64,000 nt of DNA, taken from positions 3,147,795-3,211,794 of the forward strand of contig VXAI01000066.1 in assembly GCA_013399305.1 (NCBI GenBank). The letters are read 5' to 3'. Shown here in pieces: positions 1 to 55,715 of the stretch; position 1 is the stretch's first letter, and each line of letters begins with the position of its first letter. Position numbers and translations under genes: made by a program. The stretch comes from Rostratula benghalensis. Taxonomy: Eukaryota; Chordata; Aves; Charadriiformes; Rostratulidae. Below the pieces are notes generated by a model. That model was not told where the DNA came from. It was given only the letters and a program-made list of their open reading frames with translations, and ran no database searches.

Positions 1-108
1 AGGGTCAGCTGGGCCCTTTGCCCTCCTGTGATGCTGTGTGAATACAGACCTATGAGCTGGAGGAAAGCTGGCTGGTGGGTGCTGGAGGGGTTGGGAATGC
101 CGTTGCAG

Positions 109-215
109 GTGGATTATGGAGGCACAGCAGAAGAGCTGGAATCTCACTTCAACAGCTGTGGGCAGATCAACCGGGTGACCATCCTTTGCGACAAGTTCTC
201 GGGGCATCCCAAAGG
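109..215 (+). CDS. PABPN1L: PABPN1L coding exon (RRM, central part)
   Basis: The exon follows the acceptor ccgttgcag and is read in phase 0 from GTG GAT TAT. It encodes the RRM segment ending [10 protein letters not shown]. The last two bases GG are completed by G331, and the donor is GTCAGT. Confidence 0.93.
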
Positions 216-1503
216 GTCAGTGCTGTGCATAGGAGCTGGGGTTGGGGTGTTGAGGGTGCTGCCCTGTGCTCCCCAGCCTTTGGGAGCAGCGAGGTATCCC
301 TGGAGCTCTGCTCACCCCATCCCCTTGCAGGTATGCCTACATCGAGTTTGAAGAGAAGAGTTCTGTGAAGGCTGCGGTGGAGCTGGATGAGAGCATGTTC
401 AGAGGCCGTGTCATTAAGGTAAGAGCTGGATGAGACCCTGGAATGGTGTATCCATCCCCTCCCAGCCCCACGTGCACGGGGCTGTGCTGAACTACCCCCT
501 GCCTTCCAGGTGTTGCCCAAGAGGACCAACATGCCAGGCATCAGCACCACTGACCGTGGGGGCTACCGGGGCCGCTACCAAGCCCGGGGAGGGCTGGTTC
601 AGCGGGGAAGCTACTACAGAGGGCAGCACCTGAGGGTGCGAGGGAGGACTTACAGGTGAGTGGACAGGGGATTTCCTTGTGCATTTGGGTCAAGATCCCT
701 GTGGAGTGGGGTGTCCCCAGGGTGTGACAAATCTACTCTGTGCCCCAGCTGTGCCCAGCTGCTTGGCTTTGCACCTCCCACCCAAGGGAGGCTGGAGAAG
801 GGCTCTGGTGGGAGTATCCTCCTGGAGACCTGTCCTAGAAATGTCCACTGCCCATCGTGTGCTGTTAGCATCAGCCTGCACCTGTGGGGTTGGCAGGAGC
901 CTGGCAGCTGGTCTGGCTGGGACACAGGCATCTCGGGGGGGGGGGGGGGGGAGGCATGGGCAGCCAGGAGGGGGTAGGATGAAGTGAGCAGCCAGCAATG
1001 CCATGGCAGACCCATCCCTGCTGCTTGTCCCAGCATCCCTCGTGTCCCCAGCACAGGCCTGGAGCTGTTTTCCAGCACACCTCCTGCTGCCTGTGCCTCT
1101 GTGAGCTCACTGCAGATTAGCTTCAATGATGTCCCTGACCCTTCAGCATTGTGGGAGAAAGCAGAGATGAGCTTTGGGGGTAGAAGAAACACTTAGAAGC
1201 TCGCTGCTGTCCCCTTGTCCCTCTAGGGATTTGGGGGGGGTATTGGGTGGACATCACACTCCCAGACTGACTGGTTCCGGAGCTGTGCTTGGTTCTGGGG
1301 CTCCCCTGACTTTTGGGTGTTCAGTCTGGGTTAGCTGGGGCAGAGGGGTGAGTTCCAGCTCCTGGTGGATTGGAGGAGCAGGTAGCTGTGCTTTTAGGCA
1401 CAACTGATATCTCAGCTGAGCACTGCCCCAGTGCTTTAGGATACTGTTTTTGTTCTTGTTTAGGGGTCGTGCAAGGCTGCTGCCTTGGTATTTTCCCTAC
1501 TAG
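109..1503 (+). CDS. PABPN1L: PABPN1L, embryonic nuclear poly(A)-binding protein 2 (3' part, four coding exons)
   Basis: Coding exons 109-215, 331-418, 510-655 and 1464-1503 join in frame, with AG acceptors and GT donors throughout. The joined product begins inside an RRM ([14 protein letters not shown]) and continues through the RNP1 octamer KGYAYIEF, which spans the first visible junction. It then has the PABPN1-family stretch [15 protein letters not shown], an Arg/Gly/Tyr-rich tail, and ends in WYFPY before TAG. The family binds poly(A) tails in the nucleus and stimulates tail synthesis. The L paralogue (ePABP2) acts in oocytes and early embryos. The 5' exons, with the coiled-coil region and RNP2, lie before position 1. 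Assignment to PABPN1L instead of PABPN1 rests on the neighbouring TRAPPC2L and GALNS, because the visible protein fits both. The sequence looks intact. Confidence 0.92.
331..418 (+). CDS. PABPN1L: PABPN1L coding exon (RNP1 and end of RRM)
   Basis: Acceptor ccccttgcag. The exon encodes [19 protein letters not shown] and then [10 protein letters not shown], matching the second half of the PABPN1-family RRM. The donor is GTAAGA at 419. Confidence 0.94.
510..655 (+). CDS. PABPN1L: PABPN1L coding exon (Arg/Gly-rich tail)
   Basis: Acceptor tgccttccag. The exon encodes [17 protein letters not shown] and then a tail rich in Arg, Gly and Tyr, typical of methylated arginine domains in this family. It ends in AG, completed by G1464 as an Arg codon. 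The donor is GTGAGT. Confidence 0.93.
935..951 (+). repeat. Poly-G run (17)
   Basis: Seventeen consecutive G bases in the last PABPN1L intron. Probably length-variable and hard to sequence. Confidence 0.95.
1464..1503 (+). CDS. PABPN1L: PABPN1L last coding exon and stop
   Basis: This 40-base exon follows a T-rich acceptor (tgttcttgtttag) and encodes [12 protein letters not shown] then TAG. The short aromatic C-terminus is the family signature (human PABPN1 ends in WYSPY from memory), which fixes both the frame and the exon. Confidence 0.9.
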
Positions 1504-3345
1504 GAAGGACTGGGCTGACCTAGTGATGCTGATAGGACTGAAATGAGGAGATGGGAGAGATTGGAGAGATTTAAGAATATGCCTACCCAAGCCAAAAAAG
1601 ATTAATTTTTAAATTGCTATCTGCCTGACCATGAGGATTACTGCTGAGGCAGCAGGAGGGAACACTGGATCTGCTGTACCCACACATCAGCTGGATCACC
1701 ACCAGCCTCTGAGGAGAGGCCCATCTTAACTTTGCTTAGGAGATTGTGCTTTCATTGAGAACAGTCTCATTCCAGACTCTTCCCTGTCTTGAGAAGACCT
1801 TTTCCAAACCATCAGTCTCATGCTCATCCCATAGAAAAGGTCTGTACTGGAGGGTTTGTGGTAAATGTGGTTTGGTTTTTAGCTGTCTAAATGCCCTCCA
1901 CCCCACTGTGAGGGTGGACCTGTCCTGCTCAGCCTGTGAAGCACTCAACTTTGCTGGCTGTTTCTGCAGGGGCTGGATGCTGCTTTCTCCTGCCCATAAG
2001 ATCCTAAATACCTTTCCAAAGACTGTTTTCTTCTCTAAATCAGTGGAGAAAGTCTTGGGTTATAGCTCTAGACCTGACTGCTGGGGACCTCTTCCTTTGT
2101 TCCACCAGCTTTGTGGATTTCTGACCTTGCTTTTGGGAAGATGGAGTCTGTTTGGGGTCTGTTTTTTAGCTCGCTGCTGCTGTTTGACATCTAGCAGCTG
2201 AGGGAGGGAAAAGGCATCCTTTGCTGTTTCTCTGGAAGCCTCTGTCTGTCTGTGCTGGTTGAATAAGACCTGGGTGTCAGAAGAGCTTTTTCTGCTTTTA
2301 TTTCAGAAGTAAACAGTCCCTTCTTCCTCCCACTCCTGCTTTTATTCTGAAGCTACAGGGATCAAAGAGTACTGCTGATGCACCGTTTCACTTCATTTCT
2401 AGCAGTAGCAGTATTTAAAAAAAAAAAATATCTTCTCCACTGTTGCAAATTTGGTCTGATCTTCCACTGTACTCCTGTCACCATTTCTGCTCCAGTCCCC
2501 ATTGGGGGATGGTGTGAGCCCACCTGAATTAGAGGGGTTGGGACTGCAGTGCACAGCAGGAGCTGGGCACCAGGGAATCAGCGCTGCCTGGTACTTTCCC
2601 CTTCCTGCTGATCCTTGTGTTTATGAGCTCTGAAACCACTTGTTTTTAAGGGGAAAACTTTGTGTTAAAAGAGGCAGGCTGCAAGCACCAGCAGACAGCG
2701 CTACTGTGTGGAGTTCTGCATTGAGATCGGTTTTATTACGTAATTCTCACACTAATCTTTCAGGATCCTTGGTTAGGATTCCTCCAACCAGATGTGACTG
2801 ACTCCTAAAGCAGCTTTTCACAGCTCGGGGGCATTGCCAGGCTAAAAATCCTACTGATATATATATTTTTTTCTTTTCCTTCAGATCTCAGGAACTATGT
2901 TTTTTTTCAAGCTTGGGGCTTGTGTTGATATTTTTTTTTCTCCACTTTTCCTAGCGTGGACTGTGCTGCCGAGGCCAGCCTTGATCCGAGCTACCCTTAG
3001 GTTTAGATTATAAAACTGGCTTCTAGGACTTTAAACTTTATGTTTAGTAGCATTGTAAAGGCTTGAGAATTTTTAACAAAAACTATGTTGGGGCATTTGG
3101 ACTCTCTTGTGGAAGAGGAGCATGCTGAGCCTACTGTCTCTGAAAAAGAATGAAGATTTTTATATGAAAATGTTTTGGAATAGCAGTGTAGTGCTGTGCC
3201 TTGGTTAGATGGTGGGAGAGGCTCAAGCACTTTCCTCTCCCACTATTTGACAGGTTGTTGTCAATTAAATGTATTTAAGTTCTGTTTGAGAAAGTATTGT
3301 GGATGTCACTTATTTTAAAAATAAATGATCCTGCTGTGTGAACTT
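1504..3345 (+). other. PABPN1L: Probable PABPN1L 3' UTR
   Basis: About 1.8 kb of non-coding sequence runs from the stop codon to the first good poly(A) signal, with no competing gene. It holds T-rich stretches and an A11 run near 2419. No convincing protein or repeat was seen, so the 151-codon frame at 1746-2201 is left out. The real UTR could be shorter. Confidence 0.45.
3320..3325 (+). terminator. Candidate PABPN1L poly(A) signal
   Basis: AATAAA is followed within 30 bases by TG-rich sequence (ctgctgtgtgaac), the usual layout of a cleavage site. Use of this site is inferred. Confidence 0.45.
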
Positions 3346-4987
3346 CAACTGGCTGTGAGCTGACACTCTGTGCTGACCTGGCCTTCTCCAGGCTGCTTGT
3401 ATCTTGGGAGCTGCGCAGCTATCTCTTTTTTTCTTATTATTTATTTAATTTTAGCTATGTTTTATATAGTTACAACTGATTTGGTGCTTGAAACATGGCC
3501 TGCTGCCCATGGGGCAGTAAAGACCCAGAGCAGAGGGGTGTGAAAAGCACTGAGTAGCTGCTGAACTTGCTGTAGCCACACAGTCTTGTGTGGTGTGAGT
3601 TGACTGCATAAAAATTAAGAGGCTGGGATGCATTTCTGGTCTGGTTTGTTGGGGTTTTGGTACATAAATACCTGCTATTGTTTTGGTGATCTCTGAGGGG
3701 GAGACCTCATTGCTCTCTACAACCTCTTGAAAGGGCATTGCAGAGAGGTTGGTGCTGGTCTCTTCTCACAGGTGATTAGCAATGGAATGAGAGGGAATGG
3801 TTTCAAGCTGCAACCGGGTTAGGTTTAGACTGGGCATTAGGAAAGAATTTCTCTCAGAAAGGGTGGTCAGACACTGGAACAGGCTGCCCAGGGAGGTGGT
3901 TGAGTCCCCATCCCTGAACGTATTTAAGAGTGGTTGAGATGTGGTGTTGGGAGATTTGGTGTAGGGGAGGAAATTGTAGAGTAGGGCTGATGGTTGGACT
4001 TGATGATCCCAAGGGTCTCTTCCAACCTGAATGATTCTATGGTAGTCATTAATTACAACAGTGGGGAGCTGCCAGGGGGAGGAGGTGCTAACAGAGATTA
4101 GTTTGGGATGAGCTGGGCAGCTGTGCAATCCTGATGTCTTAATCTCTTGGTGTAGGTTTATCCCAGCTGTGCTACCTGTGCTCCCTGACCTCTGTCACAG
4201 CTGCTGGTAGGGGTGCCTGGCCTGTCTCAAAGAGGTGCAAAGGGATAACAGCCAACACTGTCACGTGTGAGTCACCCACAGCTCTTTCCCAGAAAGGGAA
4301 GGCTCCACCAGATCCAAGCTGATGTTCTGAGACCAGCTGTTTGCTGTCTGCCAGAGCTTTCTGCAGTGTGTAAACAGCGGCTGGGCTTGTGGAGAAACCT
4401 GTCTTGCAGAGTTTCCTCTTTCCAAGAACAAATGGAGTAAGTACATGCAGATCTGGGTGCTCCCAGCTAAGGAAGAACAGGAGAAGGAGCCCAAGTATGT
4501 TTGAATTAAGCCATTGCTTGTGATGTGCCTGCCAGAATAGAACAGTCCTGAGCAGCAACAAAGGGGGCTGGCAAAGAGCAGGACTGGTGTTGCTGAGGTG
4601 CTGCTGCTGCTTTGGAGGAACTGCTCTGAAGCACCAGTGTCTGAGGAACAGTGTCATTCCTTGTGCACCTCAGCTGGCTTGAAATCTAGGCTGACCCTAG
4701 TAATAATCTCATAGCTGTCTCTGGTGCAGCTGGGCTTGCTCTAATCACAAGCACAGCAGGAACTGCTGGTTTTGCACAAAGCCCAATTCCTACAGAAACA
4801 TCTGAGCTGCACAGAGGCACAGCTGCACACATTTCTGCAGGGAACCAACCTCCTGACTCAGCTGACCTTCCCTGAAAGGAGAGCTGCCTCTCACATGTTA
4901 CCTGGAGGCATAAAGCTGAACAGTGCCTTCTGCGCTATGCTCAGGTTTGCTAGAGTAGAAACACAGGCAAATCTTGCAGGTGCTGAG
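3326..4987. other. Intergenic space between convergent PABPN1L and TRAPPC2L
   Basis: This spacer between two converging 3' ends holds one CR1 LINE copy (3691-4042). Nothing else was recognised. The longer open frames here (for example 4172-4657 on the minus strand) have no family resemblance. Confidence 0.6.
3691..4042 (+). mobile_element. CR1 LINE 3' end (truncated copy)
   Basis: The sequence follows the chicken-type CR1 3' end in order: gagacctcattgctctctac, then the motif for a single retained element (ggaacaggctgcccagggag), then ggttggacttgatgatc, and finally ttccaacctgaatgattctatgg. It is 5'-truncated, ends in a single copy of the CR1 terminal motif, and is visibly diverged. This is strong support for an avian source. 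Confidence 0.93.
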
Positions 4988-4993
4988 TTTATT
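4988..4993 (-). terminator. TRAPPC2L poly(A) signal
   Basis: Plus-strand TTTATT reads AATAAA on the minus strand, 119 bases past the stop codon. It is the first canonical signal and gives a short 3' UTR. Confidence 0.7.
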
Positions 4994-5111
4994 TTACATA
5001 GAATACATTTAAAATATTACACAGAGTGGACACAATTATATACATCACTTTGTAGGCACACTCCTGTACACAGGGAATGCTCTCGATGCTCAGATGAGAA
5101 GGGGCAGAGCC

Positions 5112-5157
5112 TCAGCACACCTGCATCATCATGGAGTTCACTGTATTATCAAAAGCC
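5112..5157 (-). CDS. TRAPPC2L: TRAPPC2L exon 5 and stop
   Basis: Acceptor ttctctag. The exon encodes [14 protein letters not shown] then TGA, matching the human C-terminus apart from conservative changes. It sits inside a longer plus-strand open frame that is only a shadow. Confidence 0.93.
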
Positions 5158-8100
5158 CTAGAGAAGGAAACACAGGATGTTCAAGGAAGCAGCTAGTTCT
5201 GCACAGCAGAGCTCTCCTAACAAAACCAAGGCCTAAACAATGCCTCTTACTGCTTAATAAGCAGCTTTCTCCAGGCTGAGTATGTGGTTTTACTCTTTAA
5301 CTATGGCAGGCTGTGTTGTGTAAATAATGGCTTCATTAAGCTGAAGTGAGGACAGGTCTTACCCTGGCTGTAGTCCTGTCTCAGTGAAGTGCAGAAGTTG
5401 TTCTTGCCTAGGCAGTAGAAACTCCCAATTTTAGTAAAATTCCCTGTAAGATTACAGGTGAGAAAGGGGAAGCACTGGCCCTCACATGTGAGGAGTTACA
5501 CGTGCTGACTGCCCATCTATCCTTACCCAAGGATAAACCCTGGAAAAGTACAGGTTTTCTCTCTGTTGGCTTATGTTTATGCTCATATTTACCTATGAAA
5601 CAGGGGAATATTTTTTTCTCCACAAGAAATTAGTTTCCTTGAGCCAAAGTTTCTAACGTGGGCTCCGAGGTGGGAGTGGAGAGTTCAATGTAACTCCTCA
5701 TGAGACTGATAATCAGAGTTTTCTGTTATGCAGAGATGGCCCAAAGACAACACAGCTGTTCTCCATTTAGGCAGTCAGAGCAGGGACATCTGAACTGGTC
5801 AGCCACAGGGGTTATGCTCTTGGGTCTATTACCTCAGAAGTAAGCTGTGAGTTCCAGAAAGAGGAGAAAGATCAGCTGACTTACCTGGAATGGATCCGGT
5901 CCCCAGGGTTATAAAAAGGGTTACACATTATGTCCGTATATGAATTATGCAGCTTTCGGAACATCTGAAAAGGGATGGTAGTTAGTTATTATTTATTATT
6001 ATTTTGGGGCTTTTGCTTCTCAGCACTTGGTAAATAAGCGGAAGTAGCCAAAAAAAACCCCACTGATGTGGCAAGTTGTGCTCTGATTTCCTGCACTTAC
6101 ACTGCGGATCTCATTGTCTCGAAGTGCTGTGTTTGAAGAATCCACCACCATAACAAACTTCACCTTCGAGTTTGTCACGTAGCCATATCTGTGCAGCTGT
6201 TAAGGCATGTGCTTCTGACACACCAGAGCCTGTCAAAGCAACTAAACCAAGGCTGGAACAGGCTCAAAGAAATAAGCCAAGAGGAAAGATGAGATTCTTG
6301 CTGCACCCAGCACATAATTAGGGCTAGGTGAGCTAAGCAAGACACTAGATTGCAGGAGCTGTATCCCCTTTCTACCTGACTGATGCCATTTTTGGTAACT
6401 CCAGGTCAAGCTTGCTCCTACACTGCCCAGTAAGGCATGCCTTGCGATTGCAGAAGCAGCCTCCCACTTGCTATTTTGGTGATTTTTCTCTCTTCTTCAG
6501 AAGGGTTTCATTGAGACAGCCACCTTATTTATTCTTGTTTGGGAGACCACAGAGACCTGGAGATTTTCTACTATCAGCCAATGTGATTGGGGCCTTAAAA
6601 AATTAACAATCAGAAAACTCAGAAGTCAGGTCTGTTACAGCAGATGACTTCCGTCTACAGGATTGGGAGAAAAAGCCAAAATTCAAAAGATTAACTTTGT
6701 GACTTAAAAACACCAGGGCAACTGTGGCTGTGGAGTAGGTATTTTAGAGAAATCAGACCACACACCTGGGATTTAGGTACTCGACCAGAGACACCTTCAT
6801 ACTCCTGCTATTTTCACTGGTGTTATTAAGGAGTCTAAGATGTGTTCTAGTCACAGTCAGCTGTTTTAACTAAGCATGGAATAAATCACCCAGTTTATGG
6901 AAGGTGCCGTGTAGCCACACCAGGCACTATTTGCACGTTGCACTCCCTCATGCAGGCTAAAGGGAAATTCTTCCACCACCTGCTTGGGCAACGAAGGAGC
7001 TGCTGAACTGACCAAGGCATCAAACCTGACCCTCTGTGTGACAAGCTGGCCTGCAAACAAGTCTGTAAATTTTCTGCTGCTGTCTTTATCACGGTGCTAA
7101 GTAGGAAGAGAGGTTTCCCATGTGGAGTCCCTCACAAGAAAGAGCCTATGAATACACAATGTCACAGCGAAAGGCGTTAGAAAGATACACCTTGTAGTCT
7201 TCAGTGGGGTAGAGAAGCCCTAGGTACAGTTCCCTCTGATCTACCAGAGCCTTGCCCATCGCAGAGATCTTTTCATCCACAACATCAAGGGAGGTGTGCA
7301 CAGTGTAGTGGAACTTCAGCTCGTTTTCAGTTGGAATGCTCCGGATGTAGAGGGGATAGTTCTGAGGAGGAGAACAAATTACATTAACTAGGACTGGGCA
7401 CTCCACTGTGTAAGTGACAACTGATGCCACCAGGGTGTTTTCACCCAAAGAATTGCTGCTGTCTAAGCTAATTTAACTATTTTACATTCACAGCTGTCAC
7501 AGCACAGCACTCGTTTACACCTTGCAGCGCTTGTGGAGCAGATCTGTCTCCATACACCAGTGGCAGGAGAATCACTTGCATGGACACTGCAAAAGGCTCA
7601 GGTCTCTTGACCTGTCCCCTTGCCCCCACAGAGCCTGTCCCCAGATCTTTCTGATGAAAACACCTCTCTCCTGTCAGCAGGACACCGTAGGGCACCCTCG
7701 TACTGCTCCTGTGCTCCTTACACCAGCTCCCCCAGCTCTGGACCCAGCCTGATCCTGTCCAGCCCACTTCAATCTCCAGCATCTGCCCTGCTCCCCCCAC
7801 ATCTGCCAAGGCCCTGCCCTGCTCCCCTCACCCCTACTCCACAACCTGCCTCAGTCCTGCTCCCCTCCTCACTCCCGCTCAGGCCCTGCAGCCTCACCTG
7901 GCCCCACTCCCCTCCCCAAGCCCCACAGCCCCATTCCCCTCAGCCCACAGCTCTCCTTGACCCCCATGACTCCTTCAACCCCCACAACCTGAGAATTTGC
8001 CTCGCTTCCCTCACCCCTGCCCCACAGCCCCAGTCCTGCTCCCCTCCTCACTCCTGCTCAGTCTTCACTGCCCCGCTCAAGGCCTCACCTGGACCCACTC

Positions 8101-8168
8101 AGACCCCCACGGCCCTGCCCCGCTCCCTTCACCTCCGCCCCACCTCCTTGGCGATCACAGCGATGCAC
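5112..8168 (-). CDS. TRAPPC2L: TRAPPC2L, trafficking protein particle complex subunit 2-like (start codon in gap)
   Basis: Five minus-strand exons join in frame: 8168-8144 (partial), 7361-7189, 6188-6101, 5964-5885 and 5157-5112. The product runs [79 protein letters not shown] and ends [15 protein letters not shown] then TGA. This is nearly identical to human TRAPPC2L along its whole length (about 139 residues if the missing Met-Ala-Val is in the gap). The fold is a longin/sedlin-like domain. The protein is a core TRAPP subunit that acts in Golgi and ER-Golgi vesicle tethering through Rab activation. The gene is head to head with GALNS. No frameshift or lost residue is visible. Only the first few codons and the 5' UTR are missing, hidden by N bases. 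Confidence 0.96.
5885..5964 (-). CDS. TRAPPC2L: TRAPPC2L exon 4
   Basis: The exon starts with ATG in phase 0 and encodes [18 protein letters not shown] then NPGDRIHS plus the AG of an Arg codon. The donor is GTAAGT. Confidence 0.95.
6101..6188 (-). CDS. TRAPPC2L: TRAPPC2L exon 3
   Basis: Acceptor cagctgcacag. The exon encodes [18 protein letters not shown] and [11 protein letters not shown]. The donor is a strong GTAAGT. The following intron is only 136 bases long. Confidence 0.95.
7189..7361 (-). CDS. TRAPPC2L: TRAPPC2L exon 2
   Basis: Acceptor gttctcctcctcag. The exon encodes [19 protein letters not shown] through LYPTEDYK and ends with the bases GT. It must use the second GT of the sequence AAGGTGTATCT, because only this leaves two bases that combine with A6188 to make Val and keep YGYVT in frame. 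Confidence 0.94.
7600..8143. repeat. C-rich degenerate minisatellite in TRAPPC2L intron 1
   Basis: About 540 bases are strongly pyrimidine-biased, made of variations on CCCCTCCTCACTCC, GCCCCACAGCCCC and CCTCACCTGG. A segment near 7853-7908 (gtcctgctcccctcctcact, then cctcacctgg, cccactc) recurs at about 8033-8101. The same bias keeps a 268-codon plus-strand frame open, which is not coding. The tract abuts the assembly gap. Confidence 0.7.
8144..8168 (-). CDS. TRAPPC2L: TRAPPC2L exon 1 (partial, runs into assembly gap)
   Basis: On the minus strand the exon reads G TGC ATC GCT GTG ATC GCC AAG GAG and then donor GTGGGG, giving CIAVIAKE. Human begins [11 protein letters not shown] from memory, so about eight coding bases, including the ATG, should lie just inside the N run near 8176. 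Confidence 0.9.
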
Positions 8169-8323
8169 NNNNNNNNNNNNNNNNNNNNNNNNNNNNNNNN
8201 NNNNNNNNNNNNNNNNNNNNNNNNNNNNNNNNNNNNNNNNNNNNNNNNNNNNNNNNNNNNNNNNNNNNNNNNNNNNNNNNNNNNNNNNNNNNNNNNNNNT
8301 GGGCGCGCGGGCCGGCGGTTGCC
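8145..8323. promoter_or_regulatory. Inferred bidirectional CpG promoter of TRAPPC2L and GALNS (mostly N)
   Basis: The two start codons are predicted to lie about 150 bases apart in divergent orientation. The bases still visible (8300-8323, gggcgcgcgggccggcgg) are CpG-rich and no TATA box is seen. A shared bidirectional promoter follows from this geometry, but its motifs cannot be read. Confidence 0.6.
8169..8299. other. Assembly gap (131 N) over the TRAPPC2L/GALNS promoter
   Basis: A run of N separates the first visible TRAPPC2L codon from the GALNS 5' UTR. Flanking bases are very GC-rich on the GALNS side. The gap covers both core promoters, both transcription starts and the TRAPPC2L ATG. 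Confidence 1.
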
Positions 8324-54094
<45,771 letters not shown>

Positions 54095-55195
54095 TCTTCT
54101 CTGCAGCCCTCAAGAGCTACACAGAAAAGCTGTAACCAGCCGGACATAGAGTTTACAGTGCATGTCTTCTCACGTTGGCACTCCTGTTTACACAGGAAGG
54201 GTGTGATGTACGTGTGATGTCATCACTTGCTCTTCCAAAAGGGCCAGTGTTTATATTCCTAGTGCTCAGGGTTTAGCCTGTGCTCTGCTGGTTTTTCAGT
54301 TGTTTCCGTAAATGGTAACTTTCCAGTGAACACTCTTTCAACTGTAAAAGCTCTCTGGACAGCCACAACTCAGCCATCACCTCAGAAATGCCAAGGATGC
54401 ACCATTCCTCTTGCTCCTTCCACCCAACCTGCTCTCTCAAATCATTGCTCATTCGGATGCCCCAGCAGCAGCCCTCAGGGGACTGTTCAGGAAACTTACA
54501 GCCACCAGAAAACCCTGCCCAAACTGCCCTTGGTTTGTTTGTCTGTAACCTGTTGTTTTAACATTTGATTTCCATTGTGAACTCTTTGGACACCAACTTG
54601 TTTTTTCCTTTCTTCCTGAACCTGCGAATTCTGGGGGCTGCTGCACAGCTCAGACCGCTGCTGGGCATCACGAGGTGCCAACGAGTGTTCCCAACTTAAG
54701 GGGCTGGCTCCAGGGAGGAGAACACCCTTGTCTTCCTTCCGTCTGTAGCTGCAAACATTCCCTGGGGAACGGTATAAAAGAAATGTGAAGATCATGTTGG
54801 TGTAAGTATCTCCTTATTGATGGTGTACAGGATATTCTTAGGGCGCCCTAAGGAGTCAGTTGTTCGTCTAAGGGGTTTTCTTAATTTCCAAAAATCTGGG
54901 TCCAAATATGGTTTTAAGTTGTGTGTGTAGTCTCATGATCTGGGCCCAGCCAACTGCAGGCTCCGAAATGCCCGTTTACATCAGATGTTAACTCCTGACC
55001 CTGTTTCCAGTGCGCGCTCTCGGAGGAATTCTCCTTGTGCAAACTTTCCCCGGGCTGGGTGCAGCGCTTCTCTAAACAGAGTTCATGGTAAACGCCGATC
55101 CTTCGCGAAATTTCACCTTGCCAATTTCTCTCCTCTGCTTTTGAGCCCGTTTCACACCCTTTGCTATTGCTAATAAACCTGTCTCGGACAAAACC
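54095..55195 (+). other. GALNS: Probable GALNS 3' UTR
   Basis: Non-coding sequence from the stop codon to the first AATAAA. No gene or clear repeat was recognised inside. Confidence 0.5.
55172..55177 (+). terminator. Candidate GALNS poly(A) signal
   Basis: AATAAA lies 1.08 kb after the GALNS stop. A second candidate is at 56696-56701. Which one is used cannot be decided from sequence. Confidence 0.45.
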
Positions 55196-55674
55196 AAGCC
55201 AGGTTACTCTGGGGCTTCGGGGAAGTAGCAAGAAGCAACCCCAGACGTGCTGTTTGCACCGCTCACAGCTCTGCTTCCACCCCTGCAGAGTTTTATATAG
55301 TACACGTGCTCTCTCTGCGTGGCGTTGTGCTGACTTGGGAAAAATCCAGGTGCCCTGTACCTGTAAACAGCCCTGCTCCCTTCCCAAGGAAAGCTTGGGG
55401 CTGGCTTGAAATGGGTCAAGAGCTCTGCTTCTGTTGTAACTGCTGTGCTGCTGCCTGCAATGGCCTTCTCAACTGCTTGTTCTCACCCTCCCTGTAATCC
55501 CAAACGCTCTCGTTCTCTCCGTTCCCATGGTTTATGCTACCTGTAATCCCCTCCACGGTAATTCCTACTGTATATCTCATGAAGCTGGATAATCCTATAA
55601 GATTGTAATAAGAACAGTACTTGAGTCGGCTCTTACTCTTCCACCTATCAGAAATCACAGCCAACATTTATTGG

Positions 55675-55715
55675 CAGAGCCTCTGGGACTCTGTTTGCCC
55701 ATCTGTAATTGGCGT
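55675..55715 (+). mobile_element. Possible MIR-like SINE 3' fragment
   Basis: cagagcctctgggactctgt ttgcccatctgtaattgg resembles the MIR block ctctgggcctcagtttcccc atctgtaaaatgg. Very short, so chance or another element cannot be excluded. Confidence 0.35.

Noticed and set aside
1746..2201. 151-codon frame in the PABPN1L 3' UTR
   Set aside because: Rich in Cys and Ser from T-rich DNA, with no recognisable domain.
4772..5161. 129-codon plus-strand frame
   Set aside because: It overlaps TRAPPC2L exon 5 and 3' UTR on the opposite strand, so it is a shadow.
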